In this document: positions 23,971-31,772 of the stretch, one piece after another
Layout of the letters: each line of letters begins with the position of its first letter
Numbering within the stretch: position 1 is the first letter of the stretch
NCBI GenBank assembly: GCA_021810145.1
Contig: JAJZJL010000042.1
Span: 1 to 34,361 of the forward strand
Source of the DNA: Planctomycetota bacterium
Lineage (GTDB): Bacteria > Planctomycetota > Phycisphaerae > WQYP01
Length of the DNA: 34,361 bases
Direction: 5' to 3'
The notes under the pieces: model-generated
The model's input: the letters and a program-made list of their open reading frames with translations, nothing else
The model's database searches: none
What the model was told of the DNA's origin: nothing
Position numbers and translations under genes: made by a program

Positions 23971-23984
23971 TTCACCGCGGTGAA
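23971..23984. promoter_or_regulatory. 14-bp perfect palindrome between tam and comM
   Basis: TTCACCGCGGTGAA is its own reverse complement over all 14 bases. It lies centrally in the 189-nt divergent region, so it could be an operator for a dimeric repressor acting on either or both genes. It is followed by another small TTATCGG/CCGATAA-like element, and an AT-rich TATATAA lies at about 23936-23942. Confidence 0.4.
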
Positions 23985-24084
23985 GTGCCGATAACCGGAA
24001 AAACAGAATTTCATCCGGCCCGGACGCTTGGCAATTTGGCCCGGCCCCCGTACCTTACCGTTCGTTCGTAACGGGAGAAATCGG

Positions 24085-25617
24085 ATGTTGGCGAAAGTTC
24101 ATAGTTTCGTGCTGCAGGGAATTGAAGCCGTCAAATGTGAAGTCGAAGTAAATATCGCCGCCAAGGAATATGGCGAACCGTTGCTCGTGGGGCTTCCAGA
24201 TAACGCGGTGAAAGAAGCGCTGGATCGCATTCACACCGCGATGATTAACAGCGGATTTCGTTTTCCCGATACGCAACTGCTGGTCAACCTCGCCCCGGCG
24301 GATATAAAAAAAGAGGGCAGCGCCCTGGAACTGCCTATCGCCCTGGGCATACTACATGCCAGCAAGCAGATTAATTCCGATCGGCATAAAAAATTTCTGG
24401 TCGCCGGCGAACTGGCACTTGATGGATCCGTGCGGCCCATTAAGGGGGCGCTTTCCATGGCGATGCTGGCGGCGGCGGGCGGATATACCGGTCTGCTGGT
24501 ACCTCCCGCCAATGCACGTGAAGCGGCGGTGGTTCCGGATATTGAAATATACCCCATCGACTCTCTGGCCACGCTGGTTGGCTTTCTCAATGGCGTCCTG
24601 GAACTCGCCAGCGAGCAGGTTGATCAAGCCGATACCGAGGTTTCTCCGGATATATATGACTTGGATTTTGCCGACGTTCGCGGGCAGGAAATGGCCAAGC
24701 GGGCATTAACAATTGCCGCGGCCGGACGGCATAATGTGCTGCTTCTGGGGCCGCCGGGGGCTGGAAAGACAATGTTGTGTCAGCGGTTGCCAACCATTCT
24801 GCCGCCGTTAACCCGGCAGGAGGCTCTGGAAACGTCGCGTATCTACTCGGCATGTGGCTTATTGCCCAAAGGCAGCAGCCTGATGCGTACGCGACCGGTG
24901 CGAATGCCGCATCATTCCGCCAGTGCACCGGCGCTGGTGGGGGGTGGCACGATTCCGCGGCCCGGTGAGGTATCCTTGGCGCACCATGGCGTTTTATTTC
25001 TGGATGAACTGCCGGAATTTTCGCGCCACGTCCTGGAAATGCTTCGCCAGCCTTTGGAATCAGGTTCTGTCACCATCGCCCGTGCTCATGCCAGCGTAAC
25101 ATTTCCCGCGCGCTTTATGCTTGTAGCCGCGATGAATCCTACCGCCAGTGGAACCGGCACACTGGATCGGCGAAAGGCAAAGTCGACGGAACTCGAAGCC
25201 ATGGACAAGTACATGGGCAAACTGTCAGGCCCGTTATTGGATCGAATTGATATTCACCTGGAAGTGCCCGCGGTTACCTACCGGGATTTGACCAGCAAAG
25301 TTGTCGGCACAAGCTCGGCGACAATGCGCAACCGGGTGGAACAGGCCCGGGCTATTCAGTCACAAAGATTTGGTGCCAACTCTACTACCACCAACGCCAG
25401 CATGAAAACGCAGCAGCTTAAAGATTTCTGCCCGTTGGATGATACCAGCATGTTGCTTATGAAACAGGCGATGGAAGAATTGGGGCTTAGCGCCCGAGCC
25501 TTTGATAAAGTCCGTCGGCTTGCACGGACCATTGCCGATCTGGACGGCGCAGAAAAAATCACCCCGACCCATGTGACCGAGGCGATTGGATACCGGCTAT
25601 TGGACCGGAAATATTAA
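24085..25617 (+). CDS. comM: YifB/ComM-family Mg-chelatase-like AAA ATPase
   Basis: A 510-residue protein. The N-terminal Lon-like domain has VHSFVLQGIEAVKCEVEVNI and LVNLAPADIKKEGSALELPI; the AAA+ module has Walker A GPPGAGKT (222-229), RPVRMPHHSAS (270-280), Walker B VLFLDELPEF (303-312) and a Mg-chelatase-type C-terminal domain (DKVRRLARTIADL). ComM is a hexameric helicase that promotes branch migration during integration of transforming DNA; most bacteria carry it whether or not they are known to be competent. The ATG at 24085 follows GGGAG. It ends just before a strong bidirectional hairpin. Confidence 0.95.
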   Translation: MLAKVHSFVLQGIEAVKCEVEVNIAAKEYGEPLLVGLPDNAVKEALDRIHTAMINSGFRFPDTQLLVNLAPADIKKEGSALELPIALGILHASKQINSDRHKKFLVAGELALDGSVRPIKGALSMAMLAAAGGYTGLLVPPANAREAAVVPDIEIYPIDSLATLVGFLNGVLELASEQVDQADTEVSPDIYDLDFADVRGQEMAKRALTIAAAGRHNVLLLGPPGAGKTMLCQRLPTILPPLTRQEALETSRIYSACGLLPKGSSLMRTRPVRMPHHSASAPALVGGGTIPRPGEVSLAHHGVLFLDELPEFSRHVLEMLRQPLESGSVTIARAHASVTFPARFMLVAAMNPTASGTGTLDRRKAKSTELEAMDKYMGKLSGPLLDRIDIHLEVPAVTYRDLTSKVVGTSSATMRNRVEQARAIQSQRFGANSTTTNASMKTQQLKDFCPLDDTSMLLMKQAMEELGLSARAFDKVRRLARTIADLDGAEKITPTHVTEAIGYRLLDRKY

Positions 25618-25618
25618 C

Positions 25619-25647
25619 AGCCTGTCCGGCTGATCGCCGGACAGGCT
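25619..25647. terminator. Strong bidirectional hairpin between comM and the pseudopilin gene
   Basis: A perfect 12-bp stem, AGCCTGTCCGGC (25619-25630) and GCCGGACAGGCT (25636-25647), with loop TGATC. It begins 2 nt after the comM stop and ends 9 nt before the end of the convergent pseudopilin gene. It has no U-tract but is the most stable stem in the window. Confidence 0.7.
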
Positions 25648-25656
25648 CTGAACGAA

Positions 25657-26436
25657 TTACTGGTAGAAATTCAAGATGCCCAGCCAACTATAACCTATGT
25701 GCATTTCAGTAATGTTTTTCCAGCTTACTGAACCGTCGTTGTACAGCGTGTTGCCGCCATCCGGCTGGCCACCCGAGGTAACCGTATGATTGGAGGCGGG
25801 CAGGGGGCCTGGCCAGGTCCAGTTGCCGGCCAGATTAACCGTCAAATCGCTGGCCAGAATCGTAGACCCCGAATCCACTGGCGTTTGGGTGAACTGGATA
25901 TTATTAAATGGCTGACTGGTGCCCGGAAATTGGAACTGCCGAATCTGGTAGTAATAGCAGTAGCCATACGCCACGTTGCCCCAGTTAATCGTGCCGCCTT
26001 TCTTAACCAGTGCCGGCAGGTATTGTCCATTGACACTGCAATACGGGCCATAATAACCGGGCTGCGGACAATAGAACATGGTGGGGTTATTGATCATCTG
26101 CGTCGTATACAGCAGCCCCAGTCCCGCCGGTGCGGCTTGACCATTTTGCTGTTGGCCGTTGGTCATGGCCAGGAACGGGAGTCCAAATCCGCTCTTGGCC
26201 ATTGATGAGTTGCACGGATACTGATTTTCATTATTGGCCGCGTATATCTCTATGGCCTGCCCGATAGATCGCAAGTTTGTTGCGCACTGCACACGTTGGG
26301 CAAGGCCACGCGCCCGGCTTAAGGCCGGAAGCAGAAGCGAGATCATCATCGCGATAATGGTGATGACCACCAGCAGCTCAATCATGGTAAAGCCGCGGTG
26401 ATTCCGAATGGTTTCACTGTTCTGACTGTACAACAT
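25657..26436 (-). CDS. Type II/IV pseudopilin-like protein with planctomycetal H-X9-DG C-terminus
   Basis: A 259-residue protein with a prepilin leader: [18 protein letters not shown], cleavage expected after Gly15, with Glu at mature position 5, and a hydrophobic stem helix. A Phycisphaerae-type body follows ([31 protein letters not shown]), and the C-terminus contains [24 protein letters not shown], the H-X9-DG feature of planctomycetal pseudopilins. Such genes occur in dozens to hundreds per planctomycete genome; their role in secretion or surface structures is open. The ATG at 26436 is preceded by GGGAG. The leader just upstream holds a terminator-like hairpin and an alternative pairing, listed separately. 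Confidence 0.88.
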   Translation of the reverse strand: MLYSQNSETIRNHRGFTMIELLVVITIIAMMISLLLPALSRARGLAQRVQCATNLRSIGQAIEIYAANNENQYPCNSSMAKSGFGLPFLAMTNGQQQNGQAAPAGLGLLYTTQMINNPTMFYCPQPGYYGPYCSVNGQYLPALVKKGGTINWGNVAYGYCYYYQIRQFQFPGTSQPFNNIQFTQTPVDSGSTILASDLTVNLAGNWTWPGPLPASNHTVTSGGQPDGGNTLYNDGSVSWKNITEMHIGYSWLGILNFYQ

Positions 26437-26450
26437 ATACCCTGGCTCCC

Positions 26451-26471
26451 AAAAAAACCGCCGAAGCGGCT
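26451..26471 (-). terminator. Terminator/attenuator hairpin in the pseudopilin leader
   Basis: On the minus strand AGCCGC-TTCG-GCGGTT is followed directly by five more T's (26471 down to 26451), a rho-independent terminator with a UUCG tetraloop. The Shine-Dalgarno GGGAG (26450-26446) begins right after the T-run, so it would cut transcripts just before the gene. It could also serve as the terminator of the upstream gene or of a small RNA. Confidence 0.65.
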
Positions 26472-26530
26472 AAGAACACCGTTCATAACGCCAATCGACG
26501 CTAGAACACACACAACTACGTCAAACCAAA

Positions 26531-26579
26531 GTTCTTATCGCGCTGGCTGATAGGACGCTTGGCGATAAGTCACCGCCTG
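26531..26579 (-). promoter_or_regulatory. Leader stem that competes with the attenuator
   Basis: CTTATCGC and GCGATAAG (minus strand, 26579-26572 and 26541-26534) form a perfect 8-bp stem around a 30-nt loop. The 3' arm continues to GATAAGAAC, which can instead pair with GTTCTTAGC (26477-26469) at the foot of the terminator stem; 7 consecutive pairs are possible. Upstream is another dyad, GCCTGA-N14-TCAGGC (26600-26575). The arrangement is that of a riboswitch or attenuation leader, but no known family was recognised. Confidence 0.4.
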
Positions 26580-26798
26580 ATCGATCTGATTCTCTCAGGC
26601 TCTGCAATTATGTATCGGCAAAAGTGCCGGAAATCTTTTGCGATTAATGCCCGTGAAGCCATTGGGTTTTCCTGCTCCCATAATAGCTTTTTTATTAAGT
26701 AAAATTCATCATGTGACGATTGTTCTGGGACCCGAACCGATAATAAAATCTCTCAATCCTGTGGACGCCCGCCGGAACGCCGCTTCCGCGACCGCCGG

Positions 26799-28907
26799 TT
26801 ATGGAACGCGATATATCTCAATGCCGGGCGTGGTCTGTTCCGGGATCAGTGACAAACCGAGAGCTTGCAATCTGGCAACATTGTTTCGGGTGATGATCGG
26901 ATCAAAGCCGTAGGTTTTTCGCAGGCGAATGATTTCCGGCCAATCGACCACAAGATAATTCACATGGTGTTTCTGGAGATATTGCAGTGCGGCCCTGGCT
27001 CCGCCATGGTGAAATGCCCGCGCCAGTTTATTGCGATCAAAAACGGTGGCATAAATGACCCGGCCCTGTATATACAGCGGCGCGCTTAAGCCTTCCAGGT
27101 AGTACGTGGTGTGACGGGTAAATTGGCCTGGCGGGGGTGTTGTTAAAAGCCAATCATAGGGCAAACTGATCGCCGCACCAATCGGAGGCCGTGTCCGGGC
27201 TGAAATCGGCCCCAAAAAAAGTCCCGCCTCGGGTCGCAGGAGTAACCCGCAGGCGGCAGCCTGCAAAGCGATCAGTGCGGTCGCTGCGGCGCGGAAGCCG
27301 GGCAGCAGCTCCGCCGCCATCCCCAGAATCCATGCGGCGGGAATAACTGCCGGTAATAAAAAGCGGGCCTGCAATTGCGTGCAGGTAAGCCAGGCCAGAA
27401 CTTGCACCGCCAGGCACAATGTCATCAACCACGATTGGAATCCACAAAATAACGCCAGGGCAATGGCGGGAAGTACCGCCAGCCAAACAGGCCCCAGTCG
27501 AAAAAGCCAGGGTGTTTTTGGGCCGGGAAAATGGGGACGGGTGCAAAACGCATCCGCCCACGCCGCGATGCCCGGCGACCATTGGCGGTTCAAAATGGAC
27601 TGGTCAGCCAGGGCGTGTAAATGTCCGAAGATGCCCGCGTCCCGCGGCGGCGAAACATGCCCGCGGTCAAAACGGCGGGCCAACGCTTTGCTCCAATGCC
27701 CGCGCCCGAGCGTGCCGCTGAAGATGGGAAATATCGGGTTGCCGATACTGTGAGAACTGTGTGTGGCCACCATGGATCGCGCCATCCATGGGCTGTATAG
27801 CAATAACGCGGTGAGCGCCACAATGGCCAGTTGCCGAAAATGGCGGCGGGCCAGAAGCATTGCCGCGACCGGCAGCGCTACCATAACACCGGCGGTCATC
27901 TTGGTTCCCACTGCCAATCCCAGTAATACTCCCAGTATTAGCCATTCCGGCCAGCGGGTTGCCACGCATGCCAGACTGATCGCCAGCACCCCATACAGCA
28001 GAACGCTGCCATCATTATACGCCAGAGATCCCACAACCAGCGTCCAGGGCGTGGTAAGCACCAGTAGTGCCGCGAGAATACGCCCCAAGGCTTTGAGGTT
28101 AATCGGTGCCAGCAATATTCCCCCAACCGCGAGAAGTGTTACTGCCGCATGCAATATCTGGGCACCAAATACCAGCGCGTAAATATATCCCCTTCCCACC
28201 GCGGATTTTGCCACCGCCGCCAGAATCAGATACAGCATTTCCATATTCAATGGCATATAGGAATAAACATTTTCATGTACCGGGAATGTGTTGTGTGCCG
28301 CCAGAAACTGCCGCGGTAATTGCAGATGGTATTCAAGTACGTCAAACCCGTTGCCTTCGGTGTGCCATAATGTTCCGGCGGGAAATGTTGCCGCGATCAG
28401 CAGTACCGCAAGGGGAATGCAACCTAATAAGATTAACCAGTGGCGGCGCTGTATGGGGCGAAGCAGAAATGCCAGTTCCGGTTTAAGCTTTCGGGCAAAA
28501 GGGTATCCCGCGGCGGCGGCGAGAATCAATACTGCGCCGCAAATTGGACCGGAAATCAGGCCGCTGCTTCCCAATGCCAATGTCGCTAAACTCAATGCTC
28601 CCATTCCCAGAGCTGCCGACAGTACCAGTCGAAATCCCAGCGGCCACGGAGAAAGCTGCATTATCGGCAATTCCCGCAAGCGATGCGTGATCGCCAGGCC
28701 CAGCAATATTGCCGGCAGAAGAATCACTCCGGCCCAGGCCGAATTAAAGAGCGTGGACAGAACTTTTGTGCTTTGTGATCCGGAAATAATGACCATCGCC
28801 AGCAGGGTGGCAAGACCCATCACCGGAATCAATACCCATCGTGGCGTACCATTGGTTCCGCTGGTCGAAGGTTCCTGGGTTCGGCGATAGGCAATATGTC
28901 GCTTCAT
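26799..28907 (-). CDS. GT-C-type membrane glycosyltransferase-like protein (ArnT/PMT-like)
   Basis: A 702-residue protein with about 14 hydrophobic helices. After the first helices a long loop contains EGNGFDVLEYHLQLPRQFL and ENVYSYMPLNMEMLYL; an acidic residue and the paired aromatic/Pro pattern there are typical of GT-C enzymes that take sugars from polyprenyl phosphates and work at the outer face of the membrane. The C-terminal 150 residues form a soluble domain (YLQKHHVNYLVVDWPE). Target and sugar donor cannot be read. The ATG at 28907 gives a basic N-terminus before the first helix. It precedes the pseudopilin gene by 362 nt on the same strand. Confidence 0.8.
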   Translation of the reverse strand: MKRHIAYRRTQEPSTSGTNGTPRWVLIPVMGLATLLAMVIISGSQSTKVLSTLFNSAWAGVILLPAILLGLAITHRLRELPIMQLSPWPLGFRLVLSAALGMGALSLATLALGSSGLISGPICGAVLILAAAAGYPFARKLKPELAFLLRPIQRRHWLILLGCIPLAVLLIAATFPAGTLWHTEGNGFDVLEYHLQLPRQFLAAHNTFPVHENVYSYMPLNMEMLYLILAAVAKSAVGRGYIYALVFGAQILHAAVTLLAVGGILLAPINLKALGRILAALLVLTTPWTLVVGSLAYNDGSVLLYGVLAISLACVATRWPEWLILGVLLGLAVGTKMTAGVMVALPVAAMLLARRHFRQLAIVALTALLLYSPWMARSMVATHSSHSIGNPIFPIFSGTLGRGHWSKALARRFDRGHVSPPRDAGIFGHLHALADQSILNRQWSPGIAAWADAFCTRPHFPGPKTPWLFRLGPVWLAVLPAIALALFCGFQSWLMTLCLAVQVLAWLTCTQLQARFLLPAVIPAAWILGMAAELLPGFRAAATALIALQAAACGLLLRPEAGLFLGPISARTRPPIGAAISLPYDWLLTTPPPGQFTRHTTYYLEGLSAPLYIQGRVIYATVFDRNKLARAFHHGGARAALQYLQKHHVNYLVVDWPEIIRLRKTYGFDPIITRNNVARLQALGLSLIPEQTTPGIEIYRVP

Positions 28908-28977
28908 GACGCCAACCAGATAGGCGCAGTTGGCAATATTGTCAACTCAAATCGCTTTATTTGAATGTCAGCATTCA

Positions 28978-29514
28978 TCAAGTGGTCGCCGGCTGCTGAC
29001 TGCAGCAGCTTTTGCATTTAGTGGCCCCCGCTGGAATAGTTTCCAGACAGAATGGGCACGATTTTGTGGGCGGCGGTGGCGGTGCCGGCGGTGCCGGAGG
29101 CGGTGCCTTTACCAGCAGTTTAATGATAATAAAGCAGACGAACCCGGTAATAATTAAAGTTAGAAAAGTGTTGGCCAGATCACCGATCAATAACTTTACC
29201 GGTGTCATAATGACTTCATGTGTTTTCGGGTCAAGAATGGGCTTAAACGTCGTCGGATTGACTTTCGGAACATGCCCGATCGTTATGCCTGCCGTGCGCC
29301 ACGATCCATTGGGTAAAAACAAATTGATCACCGGCATGATGAGGTCGGCGTTTACTTTGCTGACAAAGCCGCCGAAGGCACCGCCGATGATCACGCCGAT
29401 GGCCAGCGAAAGTGCATTTCCCTGAAACAGGAATTTTCTGAACTCCTGTTGAAATCCCATGCCCTTTTCTTTCAGGGCCTTGTGATCCAGTAATTTCTTG
29501 GCATCAAATTCCAT
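28978..29514 (-). CDS. mscL: Large-conductance mechanosensitive channel with zinc-ribbon tail
   Basis: A 178-residue MscL, a pentameric channel that opens under membrane tension to release solutes on osmotic downshock. The N-terminal helix (QEFRKFLFQGNALSLAIGV) and TM1 (IIGGAFGGFVSKVNADLIMP) are canonical; TM2 is IGDLANTFLTLIITGFVCFI. Normal MscL ends shortly after TM2, but here a Pro-rich linker (138-149) is followed by a Cys4 zinc ribbon, CPFC at 153-156 and CKSC at 167-170, facing the cytoplasm. The ATG at 29514 has AAGGAG at good spacing; the frame reaches a TTG at 29532. It follows the LysR gene by 69 nt on the same strand. Confidence 0.93.
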   Translation of the reverse strand: MEFDAKKLLDHKALKEKGMGFQQEFRKFLFQGNALSLAIGVIIGGAFGGFVSKVNADLIMPVINLFLPNGSWRTAGITIGHVPKVNPTTFKPILDPKTHEVIMTPVKLLIGDLANTFLTLIITGFVCFIIIKLLVKAPPPAPPAPPPPPTKSCPFCLETIPAGATKCKSCCSQQPATT

Positions 29515-29583
29515 TTGTCCAGACTCCTTCAACCCTAGATCTGCTAAAGACGGGTGATATTAAAACCGACGGTGACATGAGAA

Positions 29584-30489
29584 TCAAGTGTCAATAAATT
29601 TCGCTTTTTTTCGCAGTAACGCCACAAATTGCTCCACCGGTCCGCTCCAGTGCCGGTTTTTGGCCCATAGGATATGCAGCGGGCGTTCAATATGACCATC
29701 GGCAAGATTCAAGGCCGCAATGCCCTTGATGTGAGATATTCCAGCAGATTCTTCAATTGCCAGCGCCGAGATTACCGCCACTCCGGCACCTGCGGCAACG
29801 AGTGCTTTAATGGCCTCGGTACTGGCAAGTTCGAGAAATGGCGTGAGCGTCACGCCGCGTTTGGCCGCCGCCTGTTCTAAAACCGTGCGGGTGCCGGAAC
29901 CTTGCTCACGAATGATCAGCGGTTCTTTGGCAACCATTTCCAGTGTGACGCGCTTGCGTTTGGTCAACGGATGATCCGCTGTAACGATGGGTACCAACTG
30001 ATCTTTCCAGAAGACCTTGCTGGCCAATTCCGGATGTTCGGCCGAGCCTTCCGTAAATCCCAGATGCAGCGTCCCGTCCAACAATGCCTGTTGAACTTCT
30101 GCGGTATTGGCAATCCGCACGGAAAGCTCCACGCCAGGGTAACATTGGCGGTAAGCCGCCAGCAGAGCCGGCAACCAATAGGCCCCGATTGTGGTGCTGG
30201 CACCAATGGCCAGACGGCCCTGTTTCAGATCGCGTATGTCGGCGACGGCATGTTGCGTCTGCGCAAAAAGCTCCGACAGGCGACGGGCATATTGCGCCAG
30301 TGTGACGCCAGCCTCCGTCAGCACAATGCCGCGTGGTTGCCGATCCATCAGTCGCAAGCCCAGCGATTTCTCCAATAGCGCCATCTGCATGGAAACCGCC
30401 GGCTGGCTGATGCCCTGGCGTTTGGCTCCAGCGCTAAAGCCGCCTGAGTCTGCCACGGCCAGAAATGTCATCAATTGTTCGTATGTCAT
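29584..30489 (-). CDS. LysR-family transcriptional regulator
   Basis: A 301-residue LysR-type regulator. The winged helix-turn-helix is at residues about 3-60 (FLAVADSGGFSAGAKRQGISQPAVSMQMALLEKSLGLRL); the periplasmic-binding-like effector domain follows from about 90 (GRLAIGASTTIGAYWLP, GTLHLGFTEG, REQGSGTRTVLEQA). The REQGSGTR loop is common in members that sense anions or metabolites of the CbbR/YeiE group. It is divergent from the YeiH-type transporter gene, the usual arrangement in which the regulator controls its neighbour and itself. The ATG at 30489 has no strong Shine-Dalgarno sequence. Confidence 0.93.
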   Translation of the reverse strand: MTYEQLMTFLAVADSGGFSAGAKRQGISQPAVSMQMALLEKSLGLRLMDRQPRGIVLTEAGVTLAQYARRLSELFAQTQHAVADIRDLKQGRLAIGASTTIGAYWLPALLAAYRQCYPGVELSVRIANTAEVQQALLDGTLHLGFTEGSAEHPELASKVFWKDQLVPIVTADHPLTKRKRVTLEMVAKEPLIIREQGSGTRTVLEQAAAKRGVTLTPFLELASTEAIKALVAAGAGVAVISALAIEESAGISHIKGIAALNLADGHIERPLHILWAKNRHWSGPVEQFVALLRKKAKFIDT

Positions 30490-30502
30490 ATCATAAGTAT
30501 AA

Positions 30503-30514
30503 ATGATGAATCAT
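30503..30514. promoter_or_regulatory. Possible LysR operator dyad
   Basis: ATGAT-GA-ATCAT is a perfect dyad in the AT-rich part of the 129-nt divergent region, 14 nt from the LysR start codon. LysR sites usually show a T-N11-A dyad near the regulator promoter, and the location fits. No experimental site is known here. Confidence 0.4.
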
Positions 30515-30618
30515 ATTATTACAATTGATTCGACTGATACGGCGCCAATCTCTATGATCGCATCCAAGTTGAGGGAACCAGTAAGCCCTTGTTGATATGG
30601 AATTTCAGGAGTTCGGAA

Positions 30619-31698
30619 ATGACCTTACCCGACGGAGATGACCTCGCAATCGCACTGGAATCGCCGGTGGCTCAACCCGGCAGACTCAATGGATTGCTGC
30701 GCGTATTTGATCTTATTCATCGACCGGTCTTTGTCCTGGCTATTCTGTTTTGCCTTTCGCCATGGGCCTCGCCGCCGATAGCCCTGGCATTGGGAATGGC
30801 ACTGGCGCTGACCATCGGTACGCCATGGCGAAAAACGGCCCATAAAACGGCTAAAATAATGCTGCAGATCTGTGTGGTTCTGTTGGGTTTCACCATGAAC
30901 CTGCATACCGTTCTGGCCGCGGGAGCGCAGGGGGCATTAATGGCGGCGGCAAGCATCAGCGTGACTTTTCTGGCTGGCTGGCTGCTGGGACGGTGGTTGA
31001 AAATTGATCCACAAACCTCGTGGCTCATCAGTTCGGGAACGGCCATCTGCGGCGGATCGGCTATTGCCGCGGTGGCAACCGTATTGGATGCCGGTGAAAG
31101 CCAGATGACCGTTTCAATGGGAACCGTCTTTCTGCTTAATGCCGTGGCGCTGTATTTGTTTGTGCCCATCGGCCATGCTCTGCACCTTACCCAATATCAG
31201 TTTGGCGTATGGGCGGGTATATCCATACATGATATTTCATCGGTGGTTGCCGCCGCATCACGTTATGGCCCCTCGGCCCTGACTACCGCCACGGCGGTAA
31301 AACTTTCCAGGGCTTTATGGATTGTCCCCGTGTCGATGGTGTTCGGATGGTATGCCGGGCGCATCGCCCGGAGCGAACCAGCGGGACTGCATGACGAAAT
31401 GCCCGAAAGCAACCAGACTCTTCCAGCCGCCGGCAAACCCAGGCTGCAGGTGCCCTGGTTCATCGGTCTGTTTCTTCTCGCGTCATTATCGCGCAGTTTT
31501 ATACCCATCATTGATCGCTCCGCTCCCGATATCGGCCATTTAAGCGATATCGGTTTGACCGTGACGCTTTTTCTCATCGGAGCCGGGCTTTCACGCGCCA
31601 CACTGAAAAAAGTCGGCGTGCGGCCGATGGTTCAAGGCGTGCTGTTATGGACGCTCATGGGTGGAGGCACACTGCTGTTGATTGTGTTGCACCGCTGA
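30619..31698 (+). CDS. YeiH/UPF0324-family transporter (putative sulfate exporter)
   Basis: A 359-residue membrane protein with about nine or ten helices. Hallmarks of the YeiH family are ILMQICVVLLGF-like (IMLQICVVLLGFTMN), SGTAICGGSAIAAVATVLDA, WAGISIHDISSVVAAAS and a C-terminal GLTVTLFLIGAGLSR. Family members are annotated as sulfate or sulfite exporters, with little direct evidence. The ATG at 30619 has AGGAG (30607-30611) at 7-nt spacing and is preferred over 30589. It is divergent from the LysR gene, as yeiE and yeiH are in enterobacteria, and is followed by RNase R 74 nt later with its own -10 box between them. Confidence 0.9.
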   Translation: MTLPDGDDLAIALESPVAQPGRLNGLLRVFDLIHRPVFVLAILFCLSPWASPPIALALGMALALTIGTPWRKTAHKTAKIMLQICVVLLGFTMNLHTVLAAGAQGALMAAASISVTFLAGWLLGRWLKIDPQTSWLISSGTAICGGSAIAAVATVLDAGESQMTVSMGTVFLLNAVALYLFVPIGHALHLTQYQFGVWAGISIHDISSVVAAASRYGPSALTTATAVKLSRALWIVPVSMVFGWYAGRIARSEPAGLHDEMPESNQTLPAAGKPRLQVPWFIGLFLLASLSRSFIPIIDRSAPDIGHLSDIGLTVTLFLIGAGLSRATLKKVGVRPMVQGVLLWTLMGGGTLLLIVLHR

Positions 31699-31737
31699 TT
31701 GACTTTGTCATATTCGCCCCAAACGCTTTCCATACGA

Positions 31738-31743
31738 TATAAT
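31738..31743 (+). promoter_or_regulatory. -10 box upstream of RNase R
   Basis: A perfect TATAAT 30 nt before the TTG start codon. No -35 hexamer is found at 16-18 nt; TTGTCA at 31705-31710 is too far (27 nt). It may depend on an activator or be fortuitous. Confidence 0.4.
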
Positions 31744-31772
31744 GGCGTTATGAAGAATGCATGGGGTGAGTA

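Noticed and set aside
31699..31743. TTGACT at 31699 as -35 partner of TATAAT at 31738
   Set aside because: The spacer would be 33 nt, far outside the workable range.
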